Below, piece by piece: positions 24,796 to 33,108 of a stretch of 42,329 nt of DNA. The translations under genes and the position numbers were made by a program. This DNA is from Virgibacillus_R byunsanensis (lineage in GTDB: Bacteria > Bacillota > Bacilli > Bacillales > Amphibacillaceae), in NCBI RefSeq assembly GCF_042675965.1, contig NZ_JBHTKJ010000028.1, positions 1 through 42,329 of the forward strand, given 5' to 3'. The notes under the pieces are model-generated. The model ran no database searches and was not told the DNA's origin. It worked only from the letters and a program-made list of their open reading frames with translations. Each line of letters starts with the position of its first letter. The first letter of the stretch is position 1.

Positions 24796-26571
24796 TTACT
24801 TTTTCCATTCATCGTAATCTAAATGCTTATATTTATCTAAGAACCGTTTTGGCATTTTTAATGCGTCTTTTCTAAATGGTGGTGCAAGCTGTGTACCATC
24901 GACAAAAATGTTGAGGACTGCTGGCTTTCGTTTTGCTAATACCTCCTTTACTACTGGGCCTATATCTTCTGGCTTTTCAATTGTATACCCTAGTGCACCC
25001 ATTGATTTTGCTACTTCAGCGAAATCAGGTGCATCAATATCAGATCCAACGTAACGATCGTCGTAATAGTCTACTTGGTTCTTCTTCTCAGCGGCCCATG
25101 ATTTGTTGTTAAACACACAGGCAATGACAGGAATACCTTGTTCTACTGCAGTACTAACTTCGTGTAAGCTCATTCCCCATGCGCCATCACCGATGATTGC
25201 TACAACTGGTGAATCTGGCTCTGCTAATTGGGCTCCAAGTGCTGCCGGATATGCAAATCCTGTATTACCAAATGTGAGCGCGGCAATGTGGCGTCTAGTC
25301 TGGTTAAATTTTAAATACGCATTAGCAGTTGATGATACGTTTCCAATATCGGATGAGACAATTGTGTCCTCAGGCAATGCTTTTGTTAATTCTAACAGTG
25401 CACGTCGTGGATTGATTGGATTACCATCTTCCATAGCTAATTCAACTAATTCTTGATCCCATTCGTCTTTCAACGTGCTAACTTCTTCCAAGCGTTCTCG
25501 TTTTTTCTCTGGTGAAGCATATGCAGCTTTTAATTGATTATAAATTTCATCACTGCTTGCCTTTGCATCTCCAATAATTCCAACTGCTACTGGATGTGTT
25601 CGCGCGATTTGACGCGGGTTAATGTCGACTTGAATGATTTTGGCGTTCTTCGGGAAATAGTCGATATCATAACAAGGTAATGTTCCAAATACAGATAGTC
25701 TCGTTCCAATTGCTAGAACAACATCTGCTTTCTTTAACGTATGCATGGCAGCTTTGGATCCCATGTAGCCAATCGGACCAACTGCAAGTGGATGATCTGC
25801 CGGAAATGCATCATTGTGCATATAGGATACAGCTACAGGCGCTGTTAGATGTTCCGCTATTTTCCTGACTGTATCAACTCCGTCTGCATCAACCGCTCCA
25901 CGACCTGATATGATAACGGGATATTCGGCATTTTTAAGAAGCTCGACAGCATTCCGAATGGATGCAGGGTCTCCGGCACCTCTTTTATCAGCACGGTATT
26001 GGTGTGGTTCAAGAATTTGATCTTCTAACTCTCCATAAAAAAGGTCACGTGGAATATCGAATAATACTGGTCCACGCTCTGCATAAGCAATCCGAAAAGC
26101 GGTGCGCAAACAATCGGCTACACGGCTTTTATGGGTGACCCGCACAGTCTCTTTTGTAATGTCTTCAAAAATAGATACCTGATTCGCCTCCTGGAAACCA
26201 TCCCATCCAATGGTAGGTGTCCCAGCGGAAGGAGAAATAACGACCATTGGTGTATGTGCTTGGTTTGCAGCTGCAACTGATGTTACCATATTGGTAATTC
26301 CCGGGCCGTTCTGGCCAACAATAACCCCAGCTACACCCGAGACACGTGTATACGCATCTGCCATGTGTCCAGCACTTTGTTCATGGCGTACAGGTAAGAA
26401 CCGTATGCCAGCTGTTGGGAACAGATCTAACATATCCATAAATGCCGAGCCAACGATACCATAAACTTCTTTAATATTTTCTGCTACAAGGGTTTCAACG
26501 ATTGCCTCACTTGGGGTCATTTTCATTTTTTGATTCGTTACTTTTCTCACTTCTGTTTGTTGTCTTGTCAT
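24796..26571 (-). CDS. xsc: Sulfoacetaldehyde acetyltransferase (Xsc)
   Basis: 591-residue thiamine-diphosphate enzyme. It desulfonates sulfoacetaldehyde with phosphate to acetyl phosphate and sulfite. Visible features are Glu64 in RHEQSAGHMADAY (cofactor activation), the Xsc-like stretch GQNGPGITNMVTSV and GWDGFQEANQVSIFEDITKE, and the C-terminal diphosphate motif starting GDGAWGMSLHE and closing with FNNKSWAAEKKNQ. Resemblance to Xsc is closer than to acetolactate synthase, especially in the QEANQ-type segment. The start follows AAGGAGGA. Its co-directional neighbours tpa and ald complete taurine dissimilation. No phosphotransacetylase gene is in the window, so acetyl phosphate must be used by an enzyme encoded elsewhere. 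Confidence 0.9.
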   Translation of the reverse strand: MTRQQTEVRKVTNQKMKMTPSEAIVETLVAENIKEVYGIVGSAFMDMLDLFPTAGIRFLPVRHEQSAGHMADAYTRVSGVAGVIVGQNGPGITNMVTSVAAANQAHTPMVVISPSAGTPTIGWDGFQEANQVSIFEDITKETVRVTHKSRVADCLRTAFRIAYAERGPVLFDIPRDLFYGELEDQILEPHQYRADKRGAGDPASIRNAVELLKNAEYPVIISGRGAVDADGVDTVRKIAEHLTAPVAVSYMHNDAFPADHPLAVGPIGYMGSKAAMHTLKKADVVLAIGTRLSVFGTLPCYDIDYFPKNAKIIQVDINPRQIARTHPVAVGIIGDAKASSDEIYNQLKAAYASPEKKRERLEEVSTLKDEWDQELVELAMEDGNPINPRRALLELTKALPEDTIVSSDIGNVSSTANAYLKFNQTRRHIAALTFGNTGFAYPAALGAQLAEPDSPVVAIIGDGAWGMSLHEVSTAVEQGIPVIACVFNNKSWAAEKKNQVDYYDDRYVGSDIDAPDFAEVAKSMGALGYTIEKPEDIGPVVKEVLAKRKPAVLNIFVDGTQLAPPFRKDALKMPKRFLDKYKHLDYDEWKK

Positions 26572-26643
26572 TGCAAAATTCCTCCTTTAGAAAATTTGGC
26601 TTATCTACCAAAAAATAGTTGTCTAAACATGTATCTCTTTCCC

Positions 26644-27579
26644 TTAATTACCTGTTGGCAGATGGATTAGATTGCAGGATTCTTTTTCCTGAATAAGGCT
26701 TCGTAACGCTTCCAAAAATAATTCAGTTGTCGATTTTAAGATATGATCTTTACGAAATGCGATGTAGAAAGAACGATAAAGAGATACATCATCGATCGGA
26801 TATGTCCTCAGCAATTTTAACCTTTGCTCTTTCTTGATCGCACTTTTAGAAATAATGGATACGCCTAACCCAGATTCAACTGCCGCTTTAATTGACTCCG
26901 TACTACCTAATTCCATCACCACATTTAAATCATCAACCGAAAGTCTATTCTGTGTTAAATATTTATCCACCACAGCTCGTGTACCGGATCCTTTTTCCCT
27001 AACAATAAGCGGTATCTTTTTAAGTTGATGAAGCGAAATTTTTACCTCTTTAGTAGAAAAATAGTCGGGTGCAGCTATCAGAATTAATTCGTCCTCCAAA
27101 ATCGGTTCTAAAACAATTTGCGGATCCTCTATTGGTGTTTCAATTAACCCAACATCAATTAATTGATCTTTAAGTTTTTCTACGACTTCACTCGAATTCG
27201 CGATCTTAACACTTATCTGAATGAGCGGATATGAATCTATGAATTGTCTAAGAAATTCAGGAAGTATATATTCTCCAATCGTTAGACTGCATCCCATACT
27301 TAAATCACCGTGAACCGTGTTTTCATTTTGTAAAATCTCTTTTTGTGCGGAGTCAGTTAAGCGAACAATTTCTCTGACATATTTTAATAAAATATGTGCA
27401 GACTGTGTCATCTCTACTTTTTTCGTTGTTCGCTCAAATAACTTCGTGTTCAGTTCTTCTTCCAGCGCCTTTACTTGCGATGTGATCGTTGGCTGGGTTA
27501 CATACAATATCTTTGCCGCTTCAGAAAAGCTCTTTTTTTCAGCTACTGCAATAAATGTTTTTAATCGATCGTAATTCAT
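26644..27579 (-). CDS. LysR-family regulator within the taurine cluster
   Basis: 311 residues. The N-terminal helix-turn-helix (FIAVAEKKSFSEAAKILYVT, then QPTITSQVKALEEELNTKLF) spans ~1-62 and the rest is a periplasmic-binding-like effector domain (GDLSMGCSLTIGEYILPEFL). It is encoded in the same direction between tpa (44 bp upstream) and xsc (73 bp downstream), so it is probably part of the same transcript. CysB/Cbl-type LysR proteins control sulfonate genes in other bacteria; this one more resembles general CbbR/YwfK-type members, so only the context points to a sulfonate effector. Confidence 0.88.
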   Translation of the reverse strand: MNYDRLKTFIAVAEKKSFSEAAKILYVTQPTITSQVKALEEELNTKLFERTTKKVEMTQSAHILLKYVREIVRLTDSAQKEILQNENTVHGDLSMGCSLTIGEYILPEFLRQFIDSYPLIQISVKIANSSEVVEKLKDQLIDVGLIETPIEDPQIVLEPILEDELILIAAPDYFSTKEVKISLHQLKKIPLIVREKGSGTRAVVDKYLTQNRLSVDDLNVVMELGSTESIKAAVESGLGVSIISKSAIKKEQRLKLLRTYPIDDVSLYRSFYIAFRKDHILKSTTELFLEALRSLIQEKESCNLIHLPTGN

Positions 27580-27622
27580 CTAAATAACCTTCCCATCTGA
27601 CCCAGTCTGAATCAGGTTTATT

Positions 27623-28978
27623 TTAGAGACTACGAATAACAGTGCTCAGTGTTTCCACAATAAAGTCCAAATCATCCTCTGTACTTGTTAATGGTGGAGC
27701 CACAATAAGGACGTTATTTTGACCTGGTACTGTGTCACCATTCTTCCCAATTATTAAGCCTTCTTGTTTACACTTGCCAATAATTCCAGCCATTTTCAAC
27801 TCGTTAAGCGGTATTTTTGAACGTTTATCAGCTACCATTTCCAAGCCCAACAAAAACCCAATTTGTCTAACTTCCCCAACATTTTCATGTCCGATTAGCT
27901 GATGAAGTTTACCCAATTTCTTTTTACCTAAATTACGTACGCGTTCTACAATGTTTTCCCGTTCAATAATTTCAATATTTTTCAGAGCAACAGCACATGC
28001 CGCTGGATGTCCTCCATACGTAGAGACATGCCTGAGGTGATTATCTTTTCCCTCTTTCGTAAACGCGTCATAAATTTCCGATTTAACAGCGGTAGCTCCT
28101 AGTGGTAGATATCCACTAGTTAATCCTTTTGCCATGGTAACAATGTCAGGTTGAACGCCTTCTGCATGCATGAAACCAAACATTTTACCTGTTCGACCGT
28201 ATCCAGAAACGACTTCATCCATAATTAGTAATACGTTGTGTTTTTTGCAAATGTCTGTAACACGTTGAATATATTTAGTAGAAGGAACAATGACGCCACC
28301 ACCTGAAATAAATGGTTCCATGATGAAAGCCGCAACGGTCTCCTCGCCTTCCCAATTAATCATTTCCTCAAGCATTTGGGCAGCTTTTAAATCAGACTCT
28401 TCAGCTTCTCCACCAAATATTGATCGGTAGCTATATGGCGGGTACACATGTAAAAATCCTGGCACACCTGGATCATACTTAACACGGCGATTTGCTTGTG
28501 CGGTTGCACTTAAAGCTCCAAGTGTCGAACCATGATAACCACGATAACGGGAAATGAATTTATATTTTCCGGGATTTCCTGTTTGATGGTGATATTGACG
28601 TACCACTTTAAAGGCTGTTTCATTTGCCTCTGAACCACTATTGGAAAAGAAAGTTTGATAGTTCGCACCTAACAAATCACTAATTTTATCCGCTAAGTCG
28701 ATTGCAGGTTGGTGACTCATTGTTAACGGAAAATAGGAAAGCTTTTTCATTTGTTCTGCGGCTGCATCTACAATTTCCTGACGCCCATAACCAAGATTTA
28801 AACACCACAATCCTGATACACCATCAAGATATTTTTTCCCGTTCTCATCTGTGAACCATGATCCCTCACCGGACACTGCTACTGTTTGCTCAGCATCCGG
28901 GTTGTAACGGTGCATTGCATTCCATAAGCGGGATGGTGTCTTATTGACGACATTGCCCATTTCAACTTCTGCCTTCAT
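27623..28978 (-). CDS. tpa: Taurine--pyruvate aminotransferase (class III)
   Basis: 451-residue PLP enzyme. The PLP lysine is Lys284 in TMAKGLTSGYLPLGA, with Asp254 in LLIMDEVVSGYGRTG and the cofactor-phosphate loop SNSGSEANETA near 112. Context and overall resemblance (NKTPSRLWNAMHRYNPDAE, VSGLWCLNLGYGR) fit Tpa, which transfers the amino group of taurine to pyruvate, giving sulfoacetaldehyde and alanine. Other omega-aminotransferases (beta-alanine, for example) share this fold, so the substrate call depends on the flanking xsc and ald. It begins 44 bp after the ald stop, and its ATG follows GGGGGAAAAGGT. Confidence 0.85.
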   Translation of the reverse strand: MKAEVEMGNVVNKTPSRLWNAMHRYNPDAEQTVAVSGEGSWFTDENGKKYLDGVSGLWCLNLGYGRQEIVDAAAEQMKKLSYFPLTMSHQPAIDLADKISDLLGANYQTFFSNSGSEANETAFKVVRQYHHQTGNPGKYKFISRYRGYHGSTLGALSATAQANRRVKYDPGVPGFLHVYPPYSYRSIFGGEAEESDLKAAQMLEEMINWEGEETVAAFIMEPFISGGGVIVPSTKYIQRVTDICKKHNVLLIMDEVVSGYGRTGKMFGFMHAEGVQPDIVTMAKGLTSGYLPLGATAVKSEIYDAFTKEGKDNHLRHVSTYGGHPAACAVALKNIEIIERENIVERVRNLGKKKLGKLHQLIGHENVGEVRQIGFLLGLEMVADKRSKIPLNELKMAGIIGKCKQEGLIIGKNGDTVPGQNNVLIVAPPLTSTEDDLDFIVETLSTVIRSL

Positions 28979-29021
28979 ACCTTTTCCCCCATTTCATATT
29001 ATTCTTACTGCAATGCCATGC

Positions 29022-30158
29022 TTAATAAGTAGAAACTGGATTACTTGTAATAATAGAAGACAACGATTTATAGGAAATATTGTGCGTATTGGCTATTGTT
29101 TCGTACGTTACAAACCCATCATGTGTATTCACGCCTTTGGCAAATGCCTCGCTGGCTTCAACAGCCTTTTGTAAACCTTTATTCGCAAGTAACACACCGT
29201 ACTGAATTGTATGGTTCGTCAATGATAGTGTTGCTGTTCGTGACACGCTACCAGGCATATTTGCAACAGCATAATGCAATACATCATGTTTCAGGTAAAT
29301 CGGATCATCATGTGTAGTTATTTGATCAATTGTTTCAATCGATCCCCCTTGATCAACTGCAACGTCAACAATGACAGATCCTGTTGACATTTTCCTTACC
29401 ATATCCTCAGAAACTAATTGTGGAGCTTTAGCACCTGGAATCAAGACAGCACCAATTAATAGATCTGCGTGTTTCACAGCTTCTTGTATAGTTAGCGGGT
29501 TTGACATTAAAGTGGTAACTGTTCCCCCGAACAAATCATCCAATTCACGAAGACGATTTGCATTGATATCAATAATGGTCACTTGCGCTCTAAGACCGAT
29601 CGCCATTTTCGCTGCATTTGTTCCTACAGCACCACCACCAATGATGACAACATTTCCCGGCCTAACTCCTGGTACACCACTAAGCAGGATCCCTTTTCCC
29701 CCCTTAGATTTCTCTAAAAACTGAGCTCCAATTTGTACAGACATTCTGCCGGCAATTTCACTCATGGGAGCTAACAGTGGTAATGATCCATCATTATTCT
29801 GGATCGTTTCATATGCAATTGCGGTCACCTTTTTCTCCACTAACTTTCTCGTCAACTCTTCTTCAGCAGCTAAATGAAGATACGTAAACAAAATTAAGCC
29901 TTCTCTTAGATAGTCAAATTCTTCAGGTTGCGGCTCTTTCACCTTCATCACCATTTCTGCAGCCCATGCTTCTTCAGCAGTGGATACAATCTCAGCACCT
30001 GTCGTTATATATTCATCATCTTTAAAACCACTTTCATTACCAGCTAAGCTTTCCACCACCACACGATGGCCAGCCTTCACAAAAGTTGTAACGCCAGAGG
30101 GGGTTAAGGCAACCCGATGTTCATTGTTCTTAACTTCACGAGGAACCCCAATAATCAT
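29022..30158 (-). CDS. ald: Alanine dehydrogenase
   Basis: 378 residues from the ATG at 30158 (MIIGVPREVKNNEHRVALTP), eight bases after GGAG. Upstream in-frame GTG/ATG codons overlap that ribosome site. The catalytic-lysine region is EMVMKVKEPQPEE near 70 and the conserved His lies in TYLHLAAEEEL near 95. The NAD-binding loop is IGGGAVGTNAAKMA near 174. The reaction is alanine + NAD + water to pyruvate + NH4 + NADH. In this cluster it regenerates the pyruvate that Tpa consumes and releases taurine nitrogen as ammonium. It is first in the ald-tpa-lysR-xsc unit. Confidence 0.95.
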   Translation of the reverse strand: MIIGVPREVKNNEHRVALTPSGVTTFVKAGHRVVVESLAGNESGFKDDEYITTGAEIVSTAEEAWAAEMVMKVKEPQPEEFDYLREGLILFTYLHLAAEEELTRKLVEKKVTAIAYETIQNNDGSLPLLAPMSEIAGRMSVQIGAQFLEKSKGGKGILLSGVPGVRPGNVVIIGGGAVGTNAAKMAIGLRAQVTIIDINANRLRELDDLFGGTVTTLMSNPLTIQEAVKHADLLIGAVLIPGAKAPQLVSEDMVRKMSTGSVIVDVAVDQGGSIETIDQITTHDDPIYLKHDVLHYAVANMPGSVSRTATLSLTNHTIQYGVLLANKGLQKAVEASEAFAKGVNTHDGFVTYETIANTHNISYKSLSSIITSNPVSTY

Positions 30159-30253
30159 TACCATCACTCCATTCTCTTCAACAATAATGAGCCTAACTTT
30201 CGTATGATAGGTCTCGACGTCCGTACCAGTTATAGTAAATTTATCTATTATCT

Positions 30254-30283
30254 ATTATATATTATATTAATATAAAAATTCAA
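30254..30283 (-). promoter_or_regulatory. Sigma-A-type promoter for ald-tpa-lysR-xsc
   Basis: Minus-strand TTGAAT (30283-30278), an 18-base spacer and TATAAT (30259-30254), about 95 bases before the ald start. The region is extremely AT-rich, so other pairings are possible. The GC-richer patch GGTACGGACGTCGAGACC that follows the -10 is a plausible place for a regulator such as the adjacent GntR protein to bind. Confidence 0.5.
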
Positions 30284-30361
30284 TGTTTTCATTAAATTCT
30301 GATATTTAAAAACCCAATAAGCTATATTATTAAATATAATAAATAGAAATTGTAGTTATAA

Positions 30362-31081
30362 CTAGCCAAACTTTCGCGATAATTTAATTTTAAACATATA
30401 CATATCACTGCGATAAAATGCTTCTTCCATTTCAATAATAGCACCAGCCTGGTCTTTAATAATCCGCTCTGCAATGAGAACATTCGTATGAGGCGGAACG
30501 TCCAAATAACCCAAATCCTCTTGCAGCAATTGCCCACTTGAAATGGTTTGATCTGCTTCAGCGAATTGTATACCTAATTCATGTTCCACTAAATCGTAAA
30601 GTGTAGCATTATCCAAATCATATTTAATTAACTCTTCTCCAATCGCAATTGGGTAGTAGTGTCGTTCTACCCCAATCGGAATATCATTCGCATAACGTAC
30701 TCGTTTGATAAAATACGCCTCCTTAAAACCTGTCCGCTCCTGAATATGAATTGGAGGTGTTGTTTTATAATGTGTAATGAGTTTAGCTCCTGGTTTCATT
30801 CCCATATCACGAATGGTTTCTGTTGTACTACTTAAGTTTCCCAGCCAATCACGAAGCGGTTTTAACGAAACAAACGTACCTTTTCCATGCCTTTTTTCAA
30901 GGATCCCTTCTCGAACTAATAGGTTAATAGCTTCCCTTACAGTACTTCTACTAATATCATATTCATTCATAAATTCTCGCTCACTTGGAATTTGATCCAA
31001 AAATTCTCCGTCAGTAATTTGTTTTTCTATCTTATTTTTTAATTGTAAATGAAGTGGTAAATAACTTTTTTGGTCTAGCAT
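30362..31081 (-). CDS. GntR-family regulator with UTRA domain (HutC type)
   Basis: 239 residues. A winged helix lies at ~1-70 (SEREFMNEYDISRSTVREAI, then LEKRHGKGTFV) and the UTRA ligand domain at ~90-235 (YFIKRVRYANDIPIGVERHY, ...MEEAFYRSDMYMFKIKL). It lies directly upstream of ald with the same orientation and a ~200-bp gap containing its own-direction promoter. HutC-type regulators generally repress nearby catabolic operons and release on binding substrate. I infer control of the taurine genes; the effector is unknown. A start at MLDQKSYLPL with AGGTTGTACC upstream is weak but it is the only reasonable ATG. Confidence 0.88.
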   Translation of the reverse strand: MLDQKSYLPLHLQLKNKIEKQITDGEFLDQIPSEREFMNEYDISRSTVREAINLLVREGILEKRHGKGTFVSLKPLRDWLGNLSSTTETIRDMGMKPGAKLITHYKTTPPIHIQERTGFKEAYFIKRVRYANDIPIGVERHYYPIAIGEELIKYDLDNATLYDLVEHELGIQFAEADQTISSGQLLQEDLGYLDVPPHTNVLIAERIIKDQAGAIIEMEEAFYRSDMYMFKIKLSRKFG

Positions 31082-31321
31082 TGGTACAACCTCATTTCAA
31101 ATATTGAAATTAGTTTTTAAATCCTTCTACGCTATTACAGATTTCTACTATTAGTTTAGCTGAGGGTTAATGTTCCGACTGCAGACCTTTCAGATTCAAC
31201 TTCACAGAAATAATTCTTCTTTTGATAACCTAGATTATTGACAGAAGCAAAGGTTTGAATCCTTTCATCCTAAGGATAACATTTCACATCATCAACCTTT
31301 TGAAATCTTCCTAACCCTATT

Positions 31322-32674
31322 TCAGAGTAAGCTATTTATTTTTTCTACTTTTTCTAGATTCATTAGTTGGTCGAACAATTTATCACCGTTTATTATGGTG
31401 GATGACTTCAAGCAATCTGAAAATTTACAGTGTAATTGGACTTTTGATAAGCATTTATTAGGCGAGCCCTTGGCATAGTAAACCTTTTCCTCAATTGATT
31501 TTCCATTTCTCATTTGTATACTAAGCTGTATATAACCAAGATCTCCAATATCACGGTTTTCTTTAATAGCTTTTGTCTCCTTAGTAAAGATCTTTGGAAT
31601 TAGCTGTTGAATAATCTTACGGTTTACTTTTTCATCAGTAAATGAATCTATTTTCAATTGCTGATCGACTAGCATGGCAGCAATAACATACTGCATACTA
31701 AACTTTCCTTCAAGGCCCGTTTGAGGTTTGTTGTAAAGCAAAGCAGCTAAACTTCCAAACGGGGCGAAACAATCGATTCTTTCTACCTGATTAGGATCGA
31801 TTCTTTCTCTTTGAATTATCATTTCCATGGCATCAACAGCTCGGTGGGTAGCAGAACAGCAAGGATAGAGTTTAATATCAAATCCAGGGTTCTCTATTCC
31901 CCATGGCTTACCCCATTTTTGTATGTCATCAATAGATATGTTTTTTTCATCGCCATATAGGTGGAACATACTAAGCCCAGTATCGAAAATTTGATTGCTT
32001 GCTGTAAAACCTAGATTAATAAGCTCAGCTGCTTCAACCCCATTTTTAGCTGCATAACCAACATGAAATGGTTTAGTCATCGTTCCAAAATTTAACCGCA
32101 TTCCAGAGGCCATAGAACCTGCCAACCCTAATACCATTTTCATCTTCTGTTTATCAAAACCATAAAGTTTTCCTGCAGCCACTGCAGCACCAATAACCCC
32201 CCATGTAGCCGTGGCGTGCCACCCTTTCAGATAATGTGACGGATTCATGCTTCTGCCTAATTTCACCATCACCTCCGTACCTAGGATAAAAGCAAGTATC
32301 ATCTCCTCCCCTGTAGATTCCCTTTTTTCACCAACAGCCAAAACAACTGGTAGAATAAGAACACTTGGGTGACCACGTAATGAAAAACTTACATCATCAT
32401 AATCAATCGCGTGTCCCATCGTACCGTTAATTAGTGCGGCATAGCTTGCCGAAGTTTTTAATTGATAACCTAGTATAGTAGATTTTCCTTTACCTTGTTT
32501 GTCCTTTATCCACTTAACTAACAAGTCTGAAACAGGCTCATGATAGCCAGTAAAAATAACCCCATAGGTATCAGTAATCGCAACTTTCACTTTTTCAATT
32601 GCATTTTCAGTCAGATCGTTATATTGAACTTCACTACAAAAGCGTGCAATTTCTTCAGTGATATTACTCCCCAT
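31322..32674 (-). CDS. MmgE/PrpD-family protein (possible epimerase or dehydratase)
   Basis: 450 residues, full family length. The conserved core is visible: YGVIFTGY near 34, NGTMGHAIDYDD near 87 (HAxDxDD active-site region), the RGHPSVLILPVVLAVGE segment following it, and KLYPCCSATHRAVDAM near 267. The family includes 2-methylcitrate dehydratase, cis-aconitate decarboxylase and iminodisuccinate epimerase. No prpB/prpC genes are nearby, so methylcitrate metabolism is unlikely. Downstream of it on the map, but upstream in the same orientation, lie a TRAP permease, its binding protein and an argininosuccinate-lyase-like enzyme; this points to an epimerase acting before a C-N lyase (inference). 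The ATG follows AGAAGGGA. Confidence 0.88.
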   Translation of the reverse strand: MGSNITEEIARFCSEVQYNDLTENAIEKVKVAITDTYGVIFTGYHEPVSDLLVKWIKDKQGKGKSTILGYQLKTSASYAALINGTMGHAIDYDDVSFSLRGHPSVLILPVVLAVGEKRESTGEEMILAFILGTEVMVKLGRSMNPSHYLKGWHATATWGVIGAAVAAGKLYGFDKQKMKMVLGLAGSMASGMRLNFGTMTKPFHVGYAAKNGVEAAELINLGFTASNQIFDTGLSMFHLYGDEKNISIDDIQKWGKPWGIENPGFDIKLYPCCSATHRAVDAMEMIIQRERIDPNQVERIDCFAPFGSLAALLYNKPQTGLEGKFSMQYVIAAMLVDQQLKIDSFTDEKVNRKIIQQLIPKIFTKETKAIKENRDIGDLGYIQLSIQMRNGKSIEEKVYYAKGSPNKCLSKVQLHCKFSDCLKSSTIINGDKLFDQLMNLEKVEKINSLL

Positions 32675-33108
32675 TTTTAATTCATCCCTTCTTGTTCATA
32701 ATTAAATCTTTGTTAAAATTCTTATCAAGATTAACCACTAACATGTTGGAAATAATAATTGTTATTTCCATTTTTTTACAAAAAGGTATACTATTTAAAA
32801 AATTACAAACACACTTCTTTCTAAAATTTTTTCAATCTAGTAATCACCTCGCCATAAAAGTAAAATTACACTTGGCGATATTTTACAAATAACGCTATTG
32901 AACGTACATTGATATATAAACAGCTTTTATAAATATAATCATCCTGTTATATTTTCCTTCTAGTTCTGTTATAGCTTTAAACTATGGGCACCTCTAAAAC
33001 CTTTTTCATTTTGCATTTCCTATCATTATAAATTATTATTTGAGTCTAATTACGTAAAATTATCATACAAAGATTGATTCCAAAAGAGTTTTCCGGTAAT
33101 GCCACTTT
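32675..33108. other. Gene-free gap between the MmgE/PrpD and TRAP permease genes
   Basis: 434 bp, AT-rich. A 66-codon plus-strand frame (32692-32892) is present but lacks a ribosome site and has low-complexity coding, so I do not count it. No clear terminator or promoter was found. Confidence 0.5.

Noticed and set aside
24796..26571. Acetolactate synthase or glyoxylate carboligase
   Set aside because: The QNGPGITNMVTSV and GWDGFQEANQVSIFEDITKE segments and linkage to tpa and ald fit Xsc better; no branched-chain amino-acid genes are present.
31322..32674. 2-methylcitrate dehydratase (prpD)
   Set aside because: No prpB, prpC or methylisocitrate genes are nearby. The neighbours point to another member of the MmgE/PrpD family.
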